The position numbers were made by a program, and so were the translations under genes. Below, piece by piece: positions 7,994 to 18,299 of a stretch of 49,005 nt of DNA (the first letter of the stretch is position 1; each line of letters opens with the position of its first letter). The notes below the pieces were generated by a model. That model made no database searches and was not told where the DNA came from. It saw only the letters and a list, made by a program, of their open reading frames with translations. The stretch is from Defluviitaleaceae bacterium. GTDB taxonomy: Bacteria; Bacillota; Clostridia; Lachnospirales; WRAX01. Where the stretch lies: assembly GCA_009785595.1 (NCBI GenBank), contig WQVZ01000005.1, positions 1 through 49,005 of the forward strand. The letters run 5' to 3'.

Positions 7994-8569
7994 TTAGTCT
8001 GATCTACATCCGTTCAGTCCACAACCACTGCGCACTTCTGAATGTGGAGTGTGCGTAGATCTGCAAGTTATGCACCATCTATGTTGAGTTATTCTAATCA
8101 TGCTGCATGATCTATTACCATTTGGTAGTATTTCTATATAGTGTGTGGAAGTTATATGCGAAACGCGAATAAGCGGAGAATCGCAACACATTGCTCTTGT
8201 TTCGATTTCATAGTAAAAATCCGACATACGAAGCTGCGCTTCCTCTGCTAGATCAGTCAGAATTATTAACAATTCCTCGTATTCATATAGCTCCCAATTT
8301 AAGTCAGCTTCTCTTAACAGGTCTACGATAGTTTCCTCTACGAACCTATCGAATTCTGCTGATAACTCAAAATGTCTAATTGAGTATTCACAATTCTCGA
8401 ACTCTTCAGGCGTCCAACGAAACTGCTGATTGTCGGGGTTGCAGCATTCAATGCATGCACTTTGATATTCATCGCTACTCATTGCGTCAGCCGATACCGA
8501 AAACGTTGAGAGCGCGAGCACTGTCATCAACGAAAGAGTGATTGCAAGCAATCTTTTAAGTTTTCTCAT
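7994..8569 (-). CDS. Secreted Cys-rich protein of unknown function
   Basis: I do not recognise this 191-residue protein. It begins with a clear Sec signal peptide (MRKLKRLLAITLSLMTVLALSTFSVSADA, cleavage after ADA). The mature part is acidic and helical in the middle (residues ~50-125), with Cys grouped at both ends: CIECC near residue 40, MCC near 128, then SC, WCITC and GCGLNGC in the last 40 residues. About a dozen Cys in an exported protein suggest disulfides or metal binding. AAAGGAGG lies upstream of the ATG, and it has its own terminator. A 13-codon ORF precedes it in a long leader. Confidence 0.7.
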   Translation of the reverse strand: MRKLKRLLAITLSLMTVLALSTFSVSADAMSSDEYQSACIECCNPDNQQFRWTPEEFENCEYSIRHFELSAEFDRFVEETIVDLLREADLNWELYEYEELLIILTDLAEEAQLRMSDFYYEIETRAMCCDSPLIRVSHITSTHYIEILPNGNRSCSMIRITQHRWCITCRSTHTPHSEVRSGCGLNGCRSD

Positions 8570-8633
8570 AAAACTACTTACCTCCTTTAGTTATTGTTGT
8601 CGGTGTGTACTTGATGTGGTCTCCTACTATCTT

Positions 8634-8675
8634 CTAAGCAGTATATAATTTTTTTTGGCCGTCACCCCCTACCAT
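8634..8675 (-). CDS. Possible 13-residue leader ORF
   Basis: ATG at 8673-8675 is preceded by CGGAGG at a good distance and reads 13 codons (start MVGGDGQ) to a TAG. It lies in the untranslated leader of the Cys-rich secreted protein gene. It could be a translated leader that controls the gene, or chance. Confidence 0.25.
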   Translation of the reverse strand: MVGGDGQKKLYTA

Positions 8676-8717
8676 ATAGCACCTCCGAGGTTCTTCCAAC
8701 AGTTTCCATGTGTACAC

Positions 8718-8745
8718 ACTGTAAGTATAAAAAAAACATTGTCAA
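8718..8745 (-). promoter_or_regulatory. Possible promoter for the Cys-rich secreted protein gene
   Basis: Minus strand TTGACA (8740-8745), 16-base spacer and TACAGT (8718-8723). A second TTGACA lies 14 bases upstream. If real, the leader is about 140 bases long. Confidence 0.35.
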
Positions 8746-8774
8746 CACTTTTTGTCAATATTTTTTTCAAACAC

Positions 8775-8804
8775 ACAAAAGGCCACCAGCAGGCGGCCTT
8801 TTGT
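8775..8804 (-). terminator. Terminator after the helical secreted protein gene
   Basis: Perfect ACAAAAGGCC / GGCCTTTTGT stem around a 10-base loop, 25 bases past the stop codon of the 8830-10317 gene, followed by a T-rich stretch on the minus strand. Confidence 0.75.
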
Positions 8805-8829
8805 GACATTCTTTTTGTTTATTGGTTAG

Positions 8830-10317
8830 TTACGCTGCTCTGGCAAGCACAACCGCAATTGCGGCAAGAACTTCTTCCGCAGACATGTCGTTGGAAAGAT
8901 TAAGCCCAAATACACTGTTAAGCTCAGCTATCATGGTGCGCCAGGCTCCTGGGCAGCCATTTTCGATGATTTCATCGTGGCGCACCTCCAAACGCTCAAG
9001 CAAGCCATTGGCCAGTCCAAAGGTTTGGTTTCTAAAGAAACCAACGGGTGTTCTTCTTAACGAGGATATTATGTCTTCCAATCTGGTTATGGCATCTATC
9101 ACACGGGCTTCTGTGTCAAAATACTTTTCAACGCCCTTGTCTATCAGCGCCAGGATGTTGTCGAAAGCCTCCTGAGCAGATGCGCGTACAGGTAAAATCG
9201 CATCTACGGCATCTTGCAAAGTGCCTCTGATGGTGTTGATAATGCTGTCGATTTCGGACTGAAGCCAGTCTTGGCCTTTGCGAATTTCGTATTCAATCAG
9301 CCCAAGGATATGCTCTATGTAAGCGTCAATTCTTTCGGTTATTACATCAACCACGGCACGTTGGGTGGCGGCCCAAATAATGCCGGGCAACGCCGCCATA
9401 AAGGCATCAACATCAAAATTGGTTATGCCGTCATATGTACCACCGATTACATCCACGCCAAGGCGTGTAAGTACATAATTTTCTATGGAGAGGAAAGAGT
9501 TAACGTCCAAATTAACGCCGGGTATTATGTTTACCAAAGTATCAAGGGCGTTGGTGTTGGGGGTTCTTTGCCAGCCGGTTACTCTGTAGGTACGCTGTAA
9601 ATTAAGAAAGCCGTGGGAATGTATTTCTATTGCCCAAAATGGGTTTACAAGGTCAAGGCTGTGTCCCACTAGCAGGCCCTGGTTAGCCAGGCTTGTGCCA
9701 AGAAACGCCCTTGTTAAAGGAAACGGCACAACATTAAAGCCGGCAATCTCGTTTGCGTATCTGCGGCTAAGTTCCAGTACATCCGCATCGCCAGGGATAA
9801 ACACAAGTTGCCCCATTGCGTAATCAATGGCATCGGCTACGGCATATTCTGCGGCTCTTTGCAAAATGTCATTAACAAGCTGGATGGACAATATGGTTTC
9901 GATAATTCCGGTTTCAAGTATGAGACGCAATACCACTTCCACCGCGTCCGAAAGGTCTACATCCGGAACATTCGGGCCGATTTGGGCAAGAGCCGAATTT
10001 ACAGCATCGTTTATTGCGGCGCTTATCAGCGGGCTGGTAAAATCAAGCAGACCTTCGGTGTCCAGCAATATGCTATGGATGGTTGATACGGCAAGCTCTG
10101 TTACAAACACCTCAAAAGCCGTCAAAGCGCTGTCCATAAGGCTGCCGTCACCTAAAAATGTGTCCACGTGACGCTCCACATAACCGCGCACTATCACCTC
10201 AAGGTCCGCAACCGTCGCGCGGTTAGAGGATGGGCCGGCAAGCACCGGGGTTGCCACAGAAAAAGACAAGATAACAACCAACAGCACTGCTGCAAGCTTT
10301 TTCATTGTTTTGCGCAT
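8830..10317 (-). CDS. Secreted, all-helical protein of unknown function
   Basis: 495 residues, not recognised. An N-terminal signal peptide is clear (MRKTMKKLAAVLLVVILSFSVATPVLA, cleavage after VLA). The rest is rich in amphipathic helices with many Ile, Leu, Val, Asp and Glu (for example a helical stretch from about residue 300 to 430), almost no Cys, and no transmembrane segment after the signal. The central part (residues ~190-270) looks more beta-like (PLTRAFLGTSLANQGLLVGHS, FWAIEIHSHGFLNLQRTYRVTGW). It has AGGAGG before the ATG, its own promoter and its own terminator, so it is a single-gene unit. A surface or released protein is likely; no enzyme motif is visible. Confidence 0.72.
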   Translation of the reverse strand: MRKTMKKLAAVLLVVILSFSVATPVLAGPSSNRATVADLEVIVRGYVERHVDTFLGDGSLMDSALTAFEVFVTELAVSTIHSILLDTEGLLDFTSPLISAAINDAVNSALAQIGPNVPDVDLSDAVEVVLRLILETGIIETILSIQLVNDILQRAAEYAVADAIDYAMGQLVFIPGDADVLELSRRYANEIAGFNVVPFPLTRAFLGTSLANQGLLVGHSLDLVNPFWAIEIHSHGFLNLQRTYRVTGWQRTPNTNALDTLVNIIPGVNLDVNSFLSIENYVLTRLGVDVIGGTYDGITNFDVDAFMAALPGIIWAATQRAVVDVITERIDAYIEHILGLIEYEIRKGQDWLQSEIDSIINTIRGTLQDAVDAILPVRASAQEAFDNILALIDKGVEKYFDTEARVIDAITRLEDIISSLRRTPVGFFRNQTFGLANGLLERLEVRHDEIIENGCPGAWRTMIAELNSVFGLNLSNDMSAEEVLAAIAVVLARAA

Positions 10318-10349
10318 AAAAACATACCTCCTAAAAAATAGTGTTCTTA

Positions 10350-10378
10350 ATTTTACACCATTTTTTCCTAAATTTCAA
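10350..10378 (-). promoter_or_regulatory. Promoter of the helical secreted protein gene
   Basis: Minus strand TTGAAA (10373-10378), 17-base spacer, TAAAAT (10350-10355), shortly before AGGAGG and the ATG. Confidence 0.6.
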
Positions 10379-10417
10379 CATAAAAATTGTATCTTTGCGT
10401 CGTGCGTTTAAAGATAC

Positions 10418-10451
10418 AAAAAAAGGACCAACCAGTTGTCGGCCCTTTTTG
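10418..10451 (-). terminator. Terminator of the glycolytic operon
   Basis: AAAAAGGGCC / GGTCCTTTTTTT stem (one G-T pair) with T-run on the minus strand, 12 bases after the eno stop codon. Confidence 0.8.
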
Positions 10452-10462
10452 TTATGCCAATA

Positions 10463-12093
<1,631 letters not shown>

Positions 12094-12097
12094 ATAA

Positions 12098-12847
12098 TCA
12101 CCTCTTGTAATTCACAATCCTGTCAAAATCATCCTTGATACTTGCACCGCCAACCAAACCGCCATCAATATTGGACTGATTAAAAAGCTCTGCTGCATTA
12201 TCTGCCGTAACACTGCCGCCGTACTGTATGCGGATGGCTTCGGCGGTCTGTGCATCGTAAATTTCTCCAACAACCTGGCGCACGGCGGCGCAGGCTTCTT
12301 CTGCCTGGGCGGACGTTGCAGTAACACCGGTGCCAATGGCCCAAATAGGTTCGTAAGCTATAACGGCTTTAGTTGCATCTGCCGCGGAAATGCCGTCGAA
12401 AGCGGCCTTAACCTGTATGCGCACATGCTCTATGGTGATGCCCAACTGACGTTGTGTCAGACTTTCGCCCACACAAACTATAGGTATTAGGCCATGGGCA
12501 AGGGCAACTTTAAGCTTTTTGTTTACATCGCAGTCGGTTTCGCCAAAGTACGCCCGTCGTTCGCTATGGCCTATTATCACATATTTAACGCCAATTTCCG
12601 TCAACATACCCGGGGCAATTTCGCCGGTATATGCTCCGGATTCCTCAAAATGCATGTTTTGTGCGCCAATGGCCACATTTGTGCCGGCCACGGCGTTAAT
12701 AGCGGTGCTAATAGCCGTATATGGCACACAAAACACCACATCAACGCTGGCATTATCTGCTTTTGCCGCCATTTCTTTGGCAAATGCGGCTGCCTGGGCC
12801 GGTGTTTTGTTCATTTTCCAGTTGCCTGCAATTATTTTTTTGCGCAT
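12098..12847 (-). CDS. tpiA: Triosephosphate isomerase
   Basis: Interconverts dihydroxyacetone phosphate and glyceraldehyde 3-phosphate. All catalytic residues are visible: Lys in GNWKMNK (residues 8-14), His in IIGHSERR, and Glu in the [11 protein letters not shown] signature, plus the phosphate-binding IQYGGSV and [10 protein letters not shown] near the end. 249 residues is standard. The ribosome site is GGGAG. Only 38 bases separate it from pgk, and these contain a copy of the dispersed repeat. Confidence 0.97.
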   Translation of the reverse strand: MRKKIIAGNWKMNKTPAQAAAFAKEMAAKADNASVDVVFCVPYTAISTAINAVAGTNVAIGAQNMHFEESGAYTGEIAPGMLTEIGVKYVIIGHSERRAYFGETDCDVNKKLKVALAHGLIPIVCVGESLTQRQLGITIEHVRIQVKAAFDGISAADATKAVIAYEPIWAIGTGVTATSAQAEEACAAVRQVVGEIYDAQTAEAIRIQYGGSVTADNAAELFNQSNIDGGLVGGASIKDDFDRIVNYKR

Positions 12848-12866
12848 TTAATCACTCCCGAAAATC

Positions 12867-12889
12867 GGGCGAGCACAGCTCGCCCCTAC
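12867..12889. repeat. Dispersed GC-rich repeat, pgk stop
   Basis: GGGCGAGCACAGCTCGCCC followed by CTAC. Read on the minus strand, its GTAGGGGCG end provides the TAG stop codon of pgk (12886-12888). Confidence 0.75.
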
Positions 12890-14076
12890 TTGTCATCTAT
12901 GGCTACAACCCCTGGCAATTCCTTGCCTTCAAGGAATTCCAGCGATGCACCGCCACCTGTAGAAATATGGCTCATTTTATCGCCAAAGCCCAGCAGGTTT
13001 ACGGCTGCGGCACTGTCGCCGCCGCCAATAATGGTGGTACCATCAACATTGGTAAGGGCCTCTGCTACGGCTATCGTGCCTTTTGCGAAGTTTTCAAATT
13101 CAAACACGCCCATGGGACCATTCCACACCACAGTTTTTGCATCTTTAAGGGCATCGGTAAAGATTTTGCGGGTTTTTTCGCCAATGTCCACGCCAATACA
13201 GTCAGCCGGGATGGCATCGCAGTCCGCTGTCCAAAATTCCGTGTCGTTTTTAAATTCCCGCACAACCAGCGTGTCCACAGGTAACAGCAGATTTACACCC
13301 ACAGCCTTGGCCTTGGCGATCATTTCTTTTGCATATTCAATACGGTCGGTCTCCAACAAAGATTTGCCCACCTCGTGACCCTGTGCGGCAATAAATGTAT
13401 AGGCCATGCCACCGCCTATTATTAAGGTGTCCACCTTGCCAAGCAAATTATCTATAACGGCAATTTTATCAGAAACTTTGGCACCGCCCAATATAGCTAC
13501 AAAAGGCCGCACGGGGCTGCTTACTGCATTACCCAAAAAGGCAATTTCTTTTTCCATCAAATATCCCACGGCGGATTCGGTCACAAACTGCGTAACCCCC
13601 ACGGTGGAGCAATGGGCCCGGTGGGCACTGCCAAAAGCATCAATAACAAAAATATCGGCTATACTGGCAAGGCCGCGGCTAAAAGCTTCCTCGTTTTTAC
13701 TCTCTTCTTTGCGAAAACGGGTGTTTTCCAGCAACACCACGTCCCCATCGGCCATAGCGGCCACGGCGGCACAGGCTTTTTCGCCCACAACTGCGTCATC
13801 GGCGGCAAAAACCACAGGCTTGTCCAGTAGCTGCGACAGTCTTTCGGCTACAGGTGCCAGGGTAAATTGGGCATCCGGCCCCTTTGGCTTGCCAAGATGG
13901 GAGCATAAAATAAGCCGCCCGCCGCCTGCGATAAGTTTTTTAATAGTGGGCAGGGCGGCCTGTATGCGCACATCATCGGTAATTTTGCTGCCATCCATTG
14001 GCACATTAAAGTCACAACGCACCAAAATCCGCTTGCCCTTTACCTGTAAATCGTCAATATTCCTCTTGTTTAACAT
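12886..14076 (-). CDS. pgk: Phosphoglycerate kinase
   Basis: Makes ATP from 1,3-bisphosphoglycerate. 396 residues from ATG 14076, chosen because AAGGAGAAAG precedes it and the protein then begins [20 protein letters not shown] as in other Firmicutes; the open frame runs 24 codons further upstream without support. Landmarks: RCDFNVPM and the HLGKPKG substrate loop near the N terminus, LLENTRF, the nucleotide-binding [13 protein letters not shown] region and [12 protein letters not shown] near the C terminus. First gene of the operon. Its stop codon lies inside a dispersed repeat. Confidence 0.96.
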   Translation of the reverse strand: MLNKRNIDDLQVKGKRILVRCDFNVPMDGSKITDDVRIQAALPTIKKLIAGGGRLILCSHLGKPKGPDAQFTLAPVAERLSQLLDKPVVFAADDAVVGEKACAAVAAMADGDVVLLENTRFRKEESKNEEAFSRGLASIADIFVIDAFGSAHRAHCSTVGVTQFVTESAVGYLMEKEIAFLGNAVSSPVRPFVAILGGAKVSDKIAVIDNLLGKVDTLIIGGGMAYTFIAAQGHEVGKSLLETDRIEYAKEMIAKAKAVGVNLLLPVDTLVVREFKNDTEFWTADCDAIPADCIGVDIGEKTRKIFTDALKDAKTVVWNGPMGVFEFENFAKGTIAVAEALTNVDGTTIIGGGDSAAAVNLLGFGDKMSHISTGGGASLEFLEGKELPGVVAIDDK

Positions 14077-14206
14077 GATCTTCTTTCTCCTTTCTCTTGC
14101 ATGATTCAACGATTGCATATATAATAAAAAATAATTGTACGCCACCAATCATTTTACCACGGCGGCCTGCACAGCGCAAGTATAAAATGGCAGTTAAGGA
14201 TGAATT

Positions 14207-15013
14207 ATGATGATTAAATACGACTATCATACCCATACTTCCCATAGTTTTGATAGCAATGCTTCCATGAAAAGCATGATAGAGCGGGCCATTGCCATTG
14301 GTTTGGAAGAAATTGCTATTACCGACCACATTGACTTTACCTGGCCGGAATGTGAAATAATAAGTCCTTTGGGCATTGCGGCCAATATGAAGGCCATACA
14401 GGCCGTTTGGGCAAAGTATGCGGGAAAAATAAAGGTTTTGGCGGGCATAGAGCTGGGTCTGCGGCCGGACTTAGCGGAAGTTGGGCGCAAAATTGTGGCC
14501 GAGCACGACTTTGACATAGTGATAGGCTCTGCCCATGAAATTGACGGCATAGATTTTTATTATGGCCATTGGTATCAAGGCCGGCCGAAGCACGCCGCTT
14601 ATATGCTGTATTTCGAAAACCTATTGGCCACAGTGCAGGCCTGCGATTGTTATGATGTGCTGGGCCATTTGGATTATGTGGAACGTTATGGCAGATATGA
14701 CGATAAATCCCTGCATCATGGGGATTATCAGGAAGTTATAGACGAAATTCTGAAAACTGTGATACAAAAAGGTAAGGGCATAGAAATTAATACATCTGGT
14801 TATGCCAACGGTCTGGGCCACCCGCACCCGCAAATGCCAGGTATCAAGCGGTTTGTGCAGCTTGGCGGCGAAGTTATCACCGTAGGGTCTGATGCCCACG
14901 CCCCTGGCCGCATAGCGGGGAATTTTGACGATGTGTACAAAATTCTGCAAAGCCTTGGTATAAAATATATTACCAGGTTTGATAAGCGGCACCCGCAGTT
15001 TGTCAAAATTTAA
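14207..15013 (+). CDS. Histidinol-phosphatase, PHP family (HisJ/HisK type)
   Basis: PHP-domain metallophosphatase that in Firmicutes removes phosphate from histidinol phosphate. Metal-binding motifs are in the expected order: YDYHTHTSHSFDS (HxH), TDHIDF, the Glu in AGIELGL, SAHEIDG, LGHLDYVERYG and the final GSDAHAPGRI. 268 residues is normal for the family. No other his genes are nearby, so the substrate rests on family resemblance; other PHP phosphoesterases remain possible. AAGGATGA precedes ATG 14207; a second ATG follows directly. Confidence 0.82.
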   Translation: MMIKYDYHTHTSHSFDSNASMKSMIERAIAIGLEEIAITDHIDFTWPECEIISPLGIAANMKAIQAVWAKYAGKIKVLAGIELGLRPDLAEVGRKIVAEHDFDIVIGSAHEIDGIDFYYGHWYQGRPKHAAYMLYFENLLATVQACDCYDVLGHLDYVERYGRYDDKSLHHGDYQEVIDEILKTVIQKGKGIEINTSGYANGLGHPHPQMPGIKRFVQLGGEVITVGSDAHAPGRIAGNFDDVYKILQSLGIKYITRFDKRHPQFVKI

Positions 15014-15022
15014 CTGCGGGTG
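14990..15022. repeat. Inverted repeat across the end of the PHP gene
   Basis: Perfect 11-base arms CACCCGCAGTT / AACTGCGGGTG around an 11-base loop. The left arm is coding and the right arm contains the stop codon. There is no T-run on either strand, so it is not a clear terminator, but it lies at the meeting point of two convergent genes. Confidence 0.6.
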
Positions 15023-15040
15023 AAATAATAATTGCTGTTC

Positions 15041-18000
15041 CTACTTTTTCATAACGGTCAGTGTCACATTTTCGCCGTTGATATCCCATTCTTTGGTGTG
15101 GCCGGAAATTTCGGTTACAATGCCCTCTGCCAGCACTTCTGCGCATATTTCCTCGGCATATTTTTGCATAATGTCTTTAATTTGCCCGGCGGCAACGTAT
15201 CCCAGGGATATTTTGTCAGTCACCTCAAAGCCCGCTTCTTTGCGCATGGTTTGTATCTTGCTGATAATTTCACGCACGAAACCTTCCTCGATAAGCGCCG
15301 GGGTTAGAGCGGTTTCCAGAACGATAAAGTGACTGCCGATAGCCTGGCTGGCAAAGCCCTCTTTTTGCGCGGCCTCTACCAGCACGTCTGCTTCTGTCAG
15401 TGTCACTTCGTTGTCTTCTATTTCAAAGGTCGTCTGGCCGACTTCTTGCAATTCTTTCCATACAGCATCGCTATTTTCCGACAAATACTGAGAAATCTTA
15501 GGCAAAACTTTGCCATATCGTGGCCCGAGAGTCTTTAGTTGCGGCTTTAATTTGTACGATGCATATTCGCGCAAATCCTTTGCGAAGGCCACTTCCTTGA
15601 TGTTTAGCTCGTCCCGGATGATGGCCAAAAAGTCCTCGGACAAAGGGGTGGCAGACTCCACCATCATCTTGGCCAGGGGCTGGCGGTTCTTGATATTGGC
15701 GGCATTACGGGCGGCGCGGCCGGCCACAACAATTTCCAGGGTATTACCCATATTCTTTTCCAGGGTTGCGTCTATAAGGCTTTCATCATATGTGGGAAAA
15801 TCGCATAAATGTACGCTTTTTGGGGCGGCGGAGTTAACTTCTGCCACCAGATTTTGATATATGGCCTCGGCCATAAAGGGCACATATGGTGCGACAATTT
15901 TCGATAACTCTACCAGCACAGTATATAATGTCATGTACGCGTCAATTTTGTCTTTATAAATACCATTGCCCCAGAAGCGGTCGCGGCTACGGCGCACATA
16001 CCAGTTGGATAAATCATCCACAAAATGGGCAATTTCGCGGGCGGTTTCGGTTATTTTATATTCTGCCAGGCCGTTATCGACATTTTTTGTCAATGTATGC
16101 AGTCGCGACAATACCCATTTGTCCATGGCGGGCAAATTAGCTGTATCCAGGGTATATTCGGTGGGGTTAAAGTTGTCGATATTTGCGTACAGCACATAAA
16201 AGGCATATGTGTTCCACAATGTGCCTAAAAACTTCCGTTGCACCTCTACCAGTGCATCTTTGCTGTATTTGTTAGGCAGCCACACAGCACTTGCGCTGAA
16301 AAAATGCCAACGCACAGTATCTGCGCCAAATTCGTCCACAACATTCCACGGCACCACATTGCCTTTGCTTTTGCTCATTTTTACGCCATTTTCATCCTGG
16401 CTGTGGCCCAGCACAATTACATTTTTGTAAGGTCTTTCATCAAAAAGCAGGGTGCCGATGGCCAACAAGGTATAAAACCAGCCGCGGGTTTGGTCGATTC
16501 CTTCAGAAATAAAGTCCGCTGGAAAAACGCCATCAAACAACTCTTTATTTTCAAAGGGATAATGATGTTGGGCGAAAGGCATTGCGCCGGAATCAAACCA
16601 GCAGTCAATAACCTCTGGCACGCGCTGCATCTTGCCGCTGCATTTAGGGCATTTTATCTTTATTTTATCAACCTCCGGTTTATGCAGCTCCACATTAGGC
16701 AGCTCCTCTCCGGAAAGCTCACGCAATTCCGCAATGCTACCAACAGCATGGTTTGTGCCGCAGTCACACTCCCATACAGGCAGCGGTGTGCCCCAATACC
16801 GTTCGCGGCTAAGGCTCCAGTCTATCACATTATCCAAAAAGTTACCAAAGCGGCCGTGCTTTACATTCTCCGGCATCCAGTTTATTTTATCATTATTTGC
16901 CAACAGACGTTCGCGCAGCTTGCTCATTTCTATAAACCACGCACTGCGGGCATAATAAAGCAACGGTGTGTCACAACGCCAGCAAAATGGATAGTTATGT
17001 TCTGTATCCATCACCTGATATACCAAATCCCGCTCCTGCATGTACTTGATAATTTGCGGGTCAGCTGTTTTTGCAAAAACTCCAGCCCATGGCGTTTCTT
17101 CTGTCATTTGTCCGGCGTCGTTAACCAGCTGCACAAAAGGCAGACCGTATTTGCGGGCCACACGGTTGTCGTCATCACCAAAAGCCGGGGCCTGATGCAC
17201 AACGCCGGTGCCGTCGCTAAGGGTTACATACGGGTCGCACACCACATAGTGGCTGTCCACATCAAATTTCACAAAATCAAACAAAGGCACATAGTGCAAT
17301 CCCTCTAAATCAGTGCCTTTCATGGTCTCTATAACAGTTAAATCCTCGCCCAACACTTTCTCTGCCAATGCCGCCGCCAAAATATACACCTTGCCGTCTT
17401 TTTTGGCGCGCACATAGTCTTCTTTACCGTTTACACACAAAGCCACATTGGACGGCAATGTCCATGGGGTTGTTGTCCATGCCAGAATGTATTCGTCACG
17501 GTCAACCACCTTAAATTGGGCGATGATGGACTTTTCTTTAATATCTTTGTACCCTTGGGCCACCTCGTGGCTAGACAAAGATGTGCCGCAGCGGGGGCAA
17601 TATGGCAGAATTTTATGACCCTTGTACAGCAGACCTTTCTCCCAAATACTCTTAATGGCCCACCACACAGACTCGATATAATTATTATCGTATGTCACAT
17701 AGGGATTATCATAATCCAGCCAAAAACCCACCCGGTTGGACATTTTCTCCCATTCGTCTTTATATTTCCACACGCTGTGTTTGCACTTCTCTATAAAAGG
17801 CTCTATGCCGTAGCTTTCAATATCCTTTTTGCCGGAAATGCCCAGCTCTTTTTCCACCTCAAGTTCCACCGGCAGACCATGTGTGTCCCAGCCGGCTTTG
17901 CGCAGCACTTTATACCCCTTCATGGTTTTGTACCGGGGGATAATATCCTTTACGGCTCGGGTAATAATATGGCCTATATGTGGCTTGCCATTGGCTGTGG

Positions 18001-18142
18001 GAGGCCCTTCAAAAAAGCTAAAACTCTCGGCCCCAGACCTATTTTCGATGGTCTGCTCAAAAATCCGGTTTTCTTCCCAAAAATTAAGCACCTCCAGCTC
18101 TCGCTGGGCAAAATTCAAATCCGTGCTGACTTTTTTGTGCAT
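15041..18142 (-). CDS. ileS: Isoleucyl-tRNA synthetase, long type
   Basis: Charges tRNA-Ile. Class I signatures are intact: HIGH at residues 55-58 (PPTANGKPHIGH) and KMSKS at 588-592. Editing-domain motifs (AWTTTPWTLPSN) and Zn-type Cys clusters (CPRCGTSLSSHE; CECDC; CPKCSGK) are present. The 1033-residue length and the sequence style match the eukaryote-like type-2 IleS common in Clostridia, a group often less sensitive to mupirocin (family knowledge, not tested here). The start at 18142 has AGGGG upstream and a good promoter. I found no T-box leader upstream. Confidence 0.96.
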   Translation of the reverse strand: MHKKVSTDLNFAQRELEVLNFWEENRIFEQTIENRSGAESFSFFEGPPTANGKPHIGHIITRAVKDIIPRYKTMKGYKVLRKAGWDTHGLPVELEVEKELGISGKKDIESYGIEPFIEKCKHSVWKYKDEWEKMSNRVGFWLDYDNPYVTYDNNYIESVWWAIKSIWEKGLLYKGHKILPYCPRCGTSLSSHEVAQGYKDIKEKSIIAQFKVVDRDEYILAWTTTPWTLPSNVALCVNGKEDYVRAKKDGKVYILAAALAEKVLGEDLTVIETMKGTDLEGLHYVPLFDFVKFDVDSHYVVCDPYVTLSDGTGVVHQAPAFGDDDNRVARKYGLPFVQLVNDAGQMTEETPWAGVFAKTADPQIIKYMQERDLVYQVMDTEHNYPFCWRCDTPLLYYARSAWFIEMSKLRERLLANNDKINWMPENVKHGRFGNFLDNVIDWSLSRERYWGTPLPVWECDCGTNHAVGSIAELRELSGEELPNVELHKPEVDKIKIKCPKCSGKMQRVPEVIDCWFDSGAMPFAQHHYPFENKELFDGVFPADFISEGIDQTRGWFYTLLAIGTLLFDERPYKNVIVLGHSQDENGVKMSKSKGNVVPWNVVDEFGADTVRWHFFSASAVWLPNKYSKDALVEVQRKFLGTLWNTYAFYVLYANIDNFNPTEYTLDTANLPAMDKWVLSRLHTLTKNVDNGLAEYKITETAREIAHFVDDLSNWYVRRSRDRFWGNGIYKDKIDAYMTLYTVLVELSKIVAPYVPFMAEAIYQNLVAEVNSAAPKSVHLCDFPTYDESLIDATLEKNMGNTLEIVVAGRAARNAANIKNRQPLAKMMVESATPLSEDFLAIIRDELNIKEVAFAKDLREYASYKLKPQLKTLGPRYGKVLPKISQYLSENSDAVWKELQEVGQTTFEIEDNEVTLTEADVLVEAAQKEGFASQAIGSHFIVLETALTPALIEEGFVREIISKIQTMRKEAGFEVTDKISLGYVAAGQIKDIMQKYAEEICAEVLAEGIVTEISGHTKEWDINGENVTLTVMKK

Positions 18143-18180
18143 AATCGCACCCCTAACTCCTCAGAAGTATTTTGCAAACC

Positions 18181-18209
18181 ATTATAACAAATACCGCCGT
18201 TGTTCGCAA
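18181..18209 (-). promoter_or_regulatory. ileS promoter
   Basis: Minus strand TTGCGA (18204-18209), 17-base spacer, perfect TATAAT (18181-18186), about 38 bases before the ileS ATG. Confidence 0.6.
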
Positions 18210-18237
18210 TAGGCAATGGCAATTGTGTAATTTTAAG

Positions 18238-18266
18238 TTGATTTGGAAGCCGGCTTGCATTATACT
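18238..18266 (+). promoter_or_regulatory. Promoter entering the Hsp70 block
   Basis: TTGATT (18238-18243), 17-base spacer, TATACT (18261-18266). It reads into the membrane/coiled-coil gene and is the only strong promoter I see at the head of the 21-kb rightward block. Confidence 0.6.
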
Positions 18267-18299
18267 TATACAAAGAATAAGACAGGCAGGTGAACTTCT

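Noticed and set aside
14077-14206. A clear pgk operon promoter
   Set aside because: The best minus-strand pair (TTGGTG/TATTAT with 16 bases) is weak; I could not support it.
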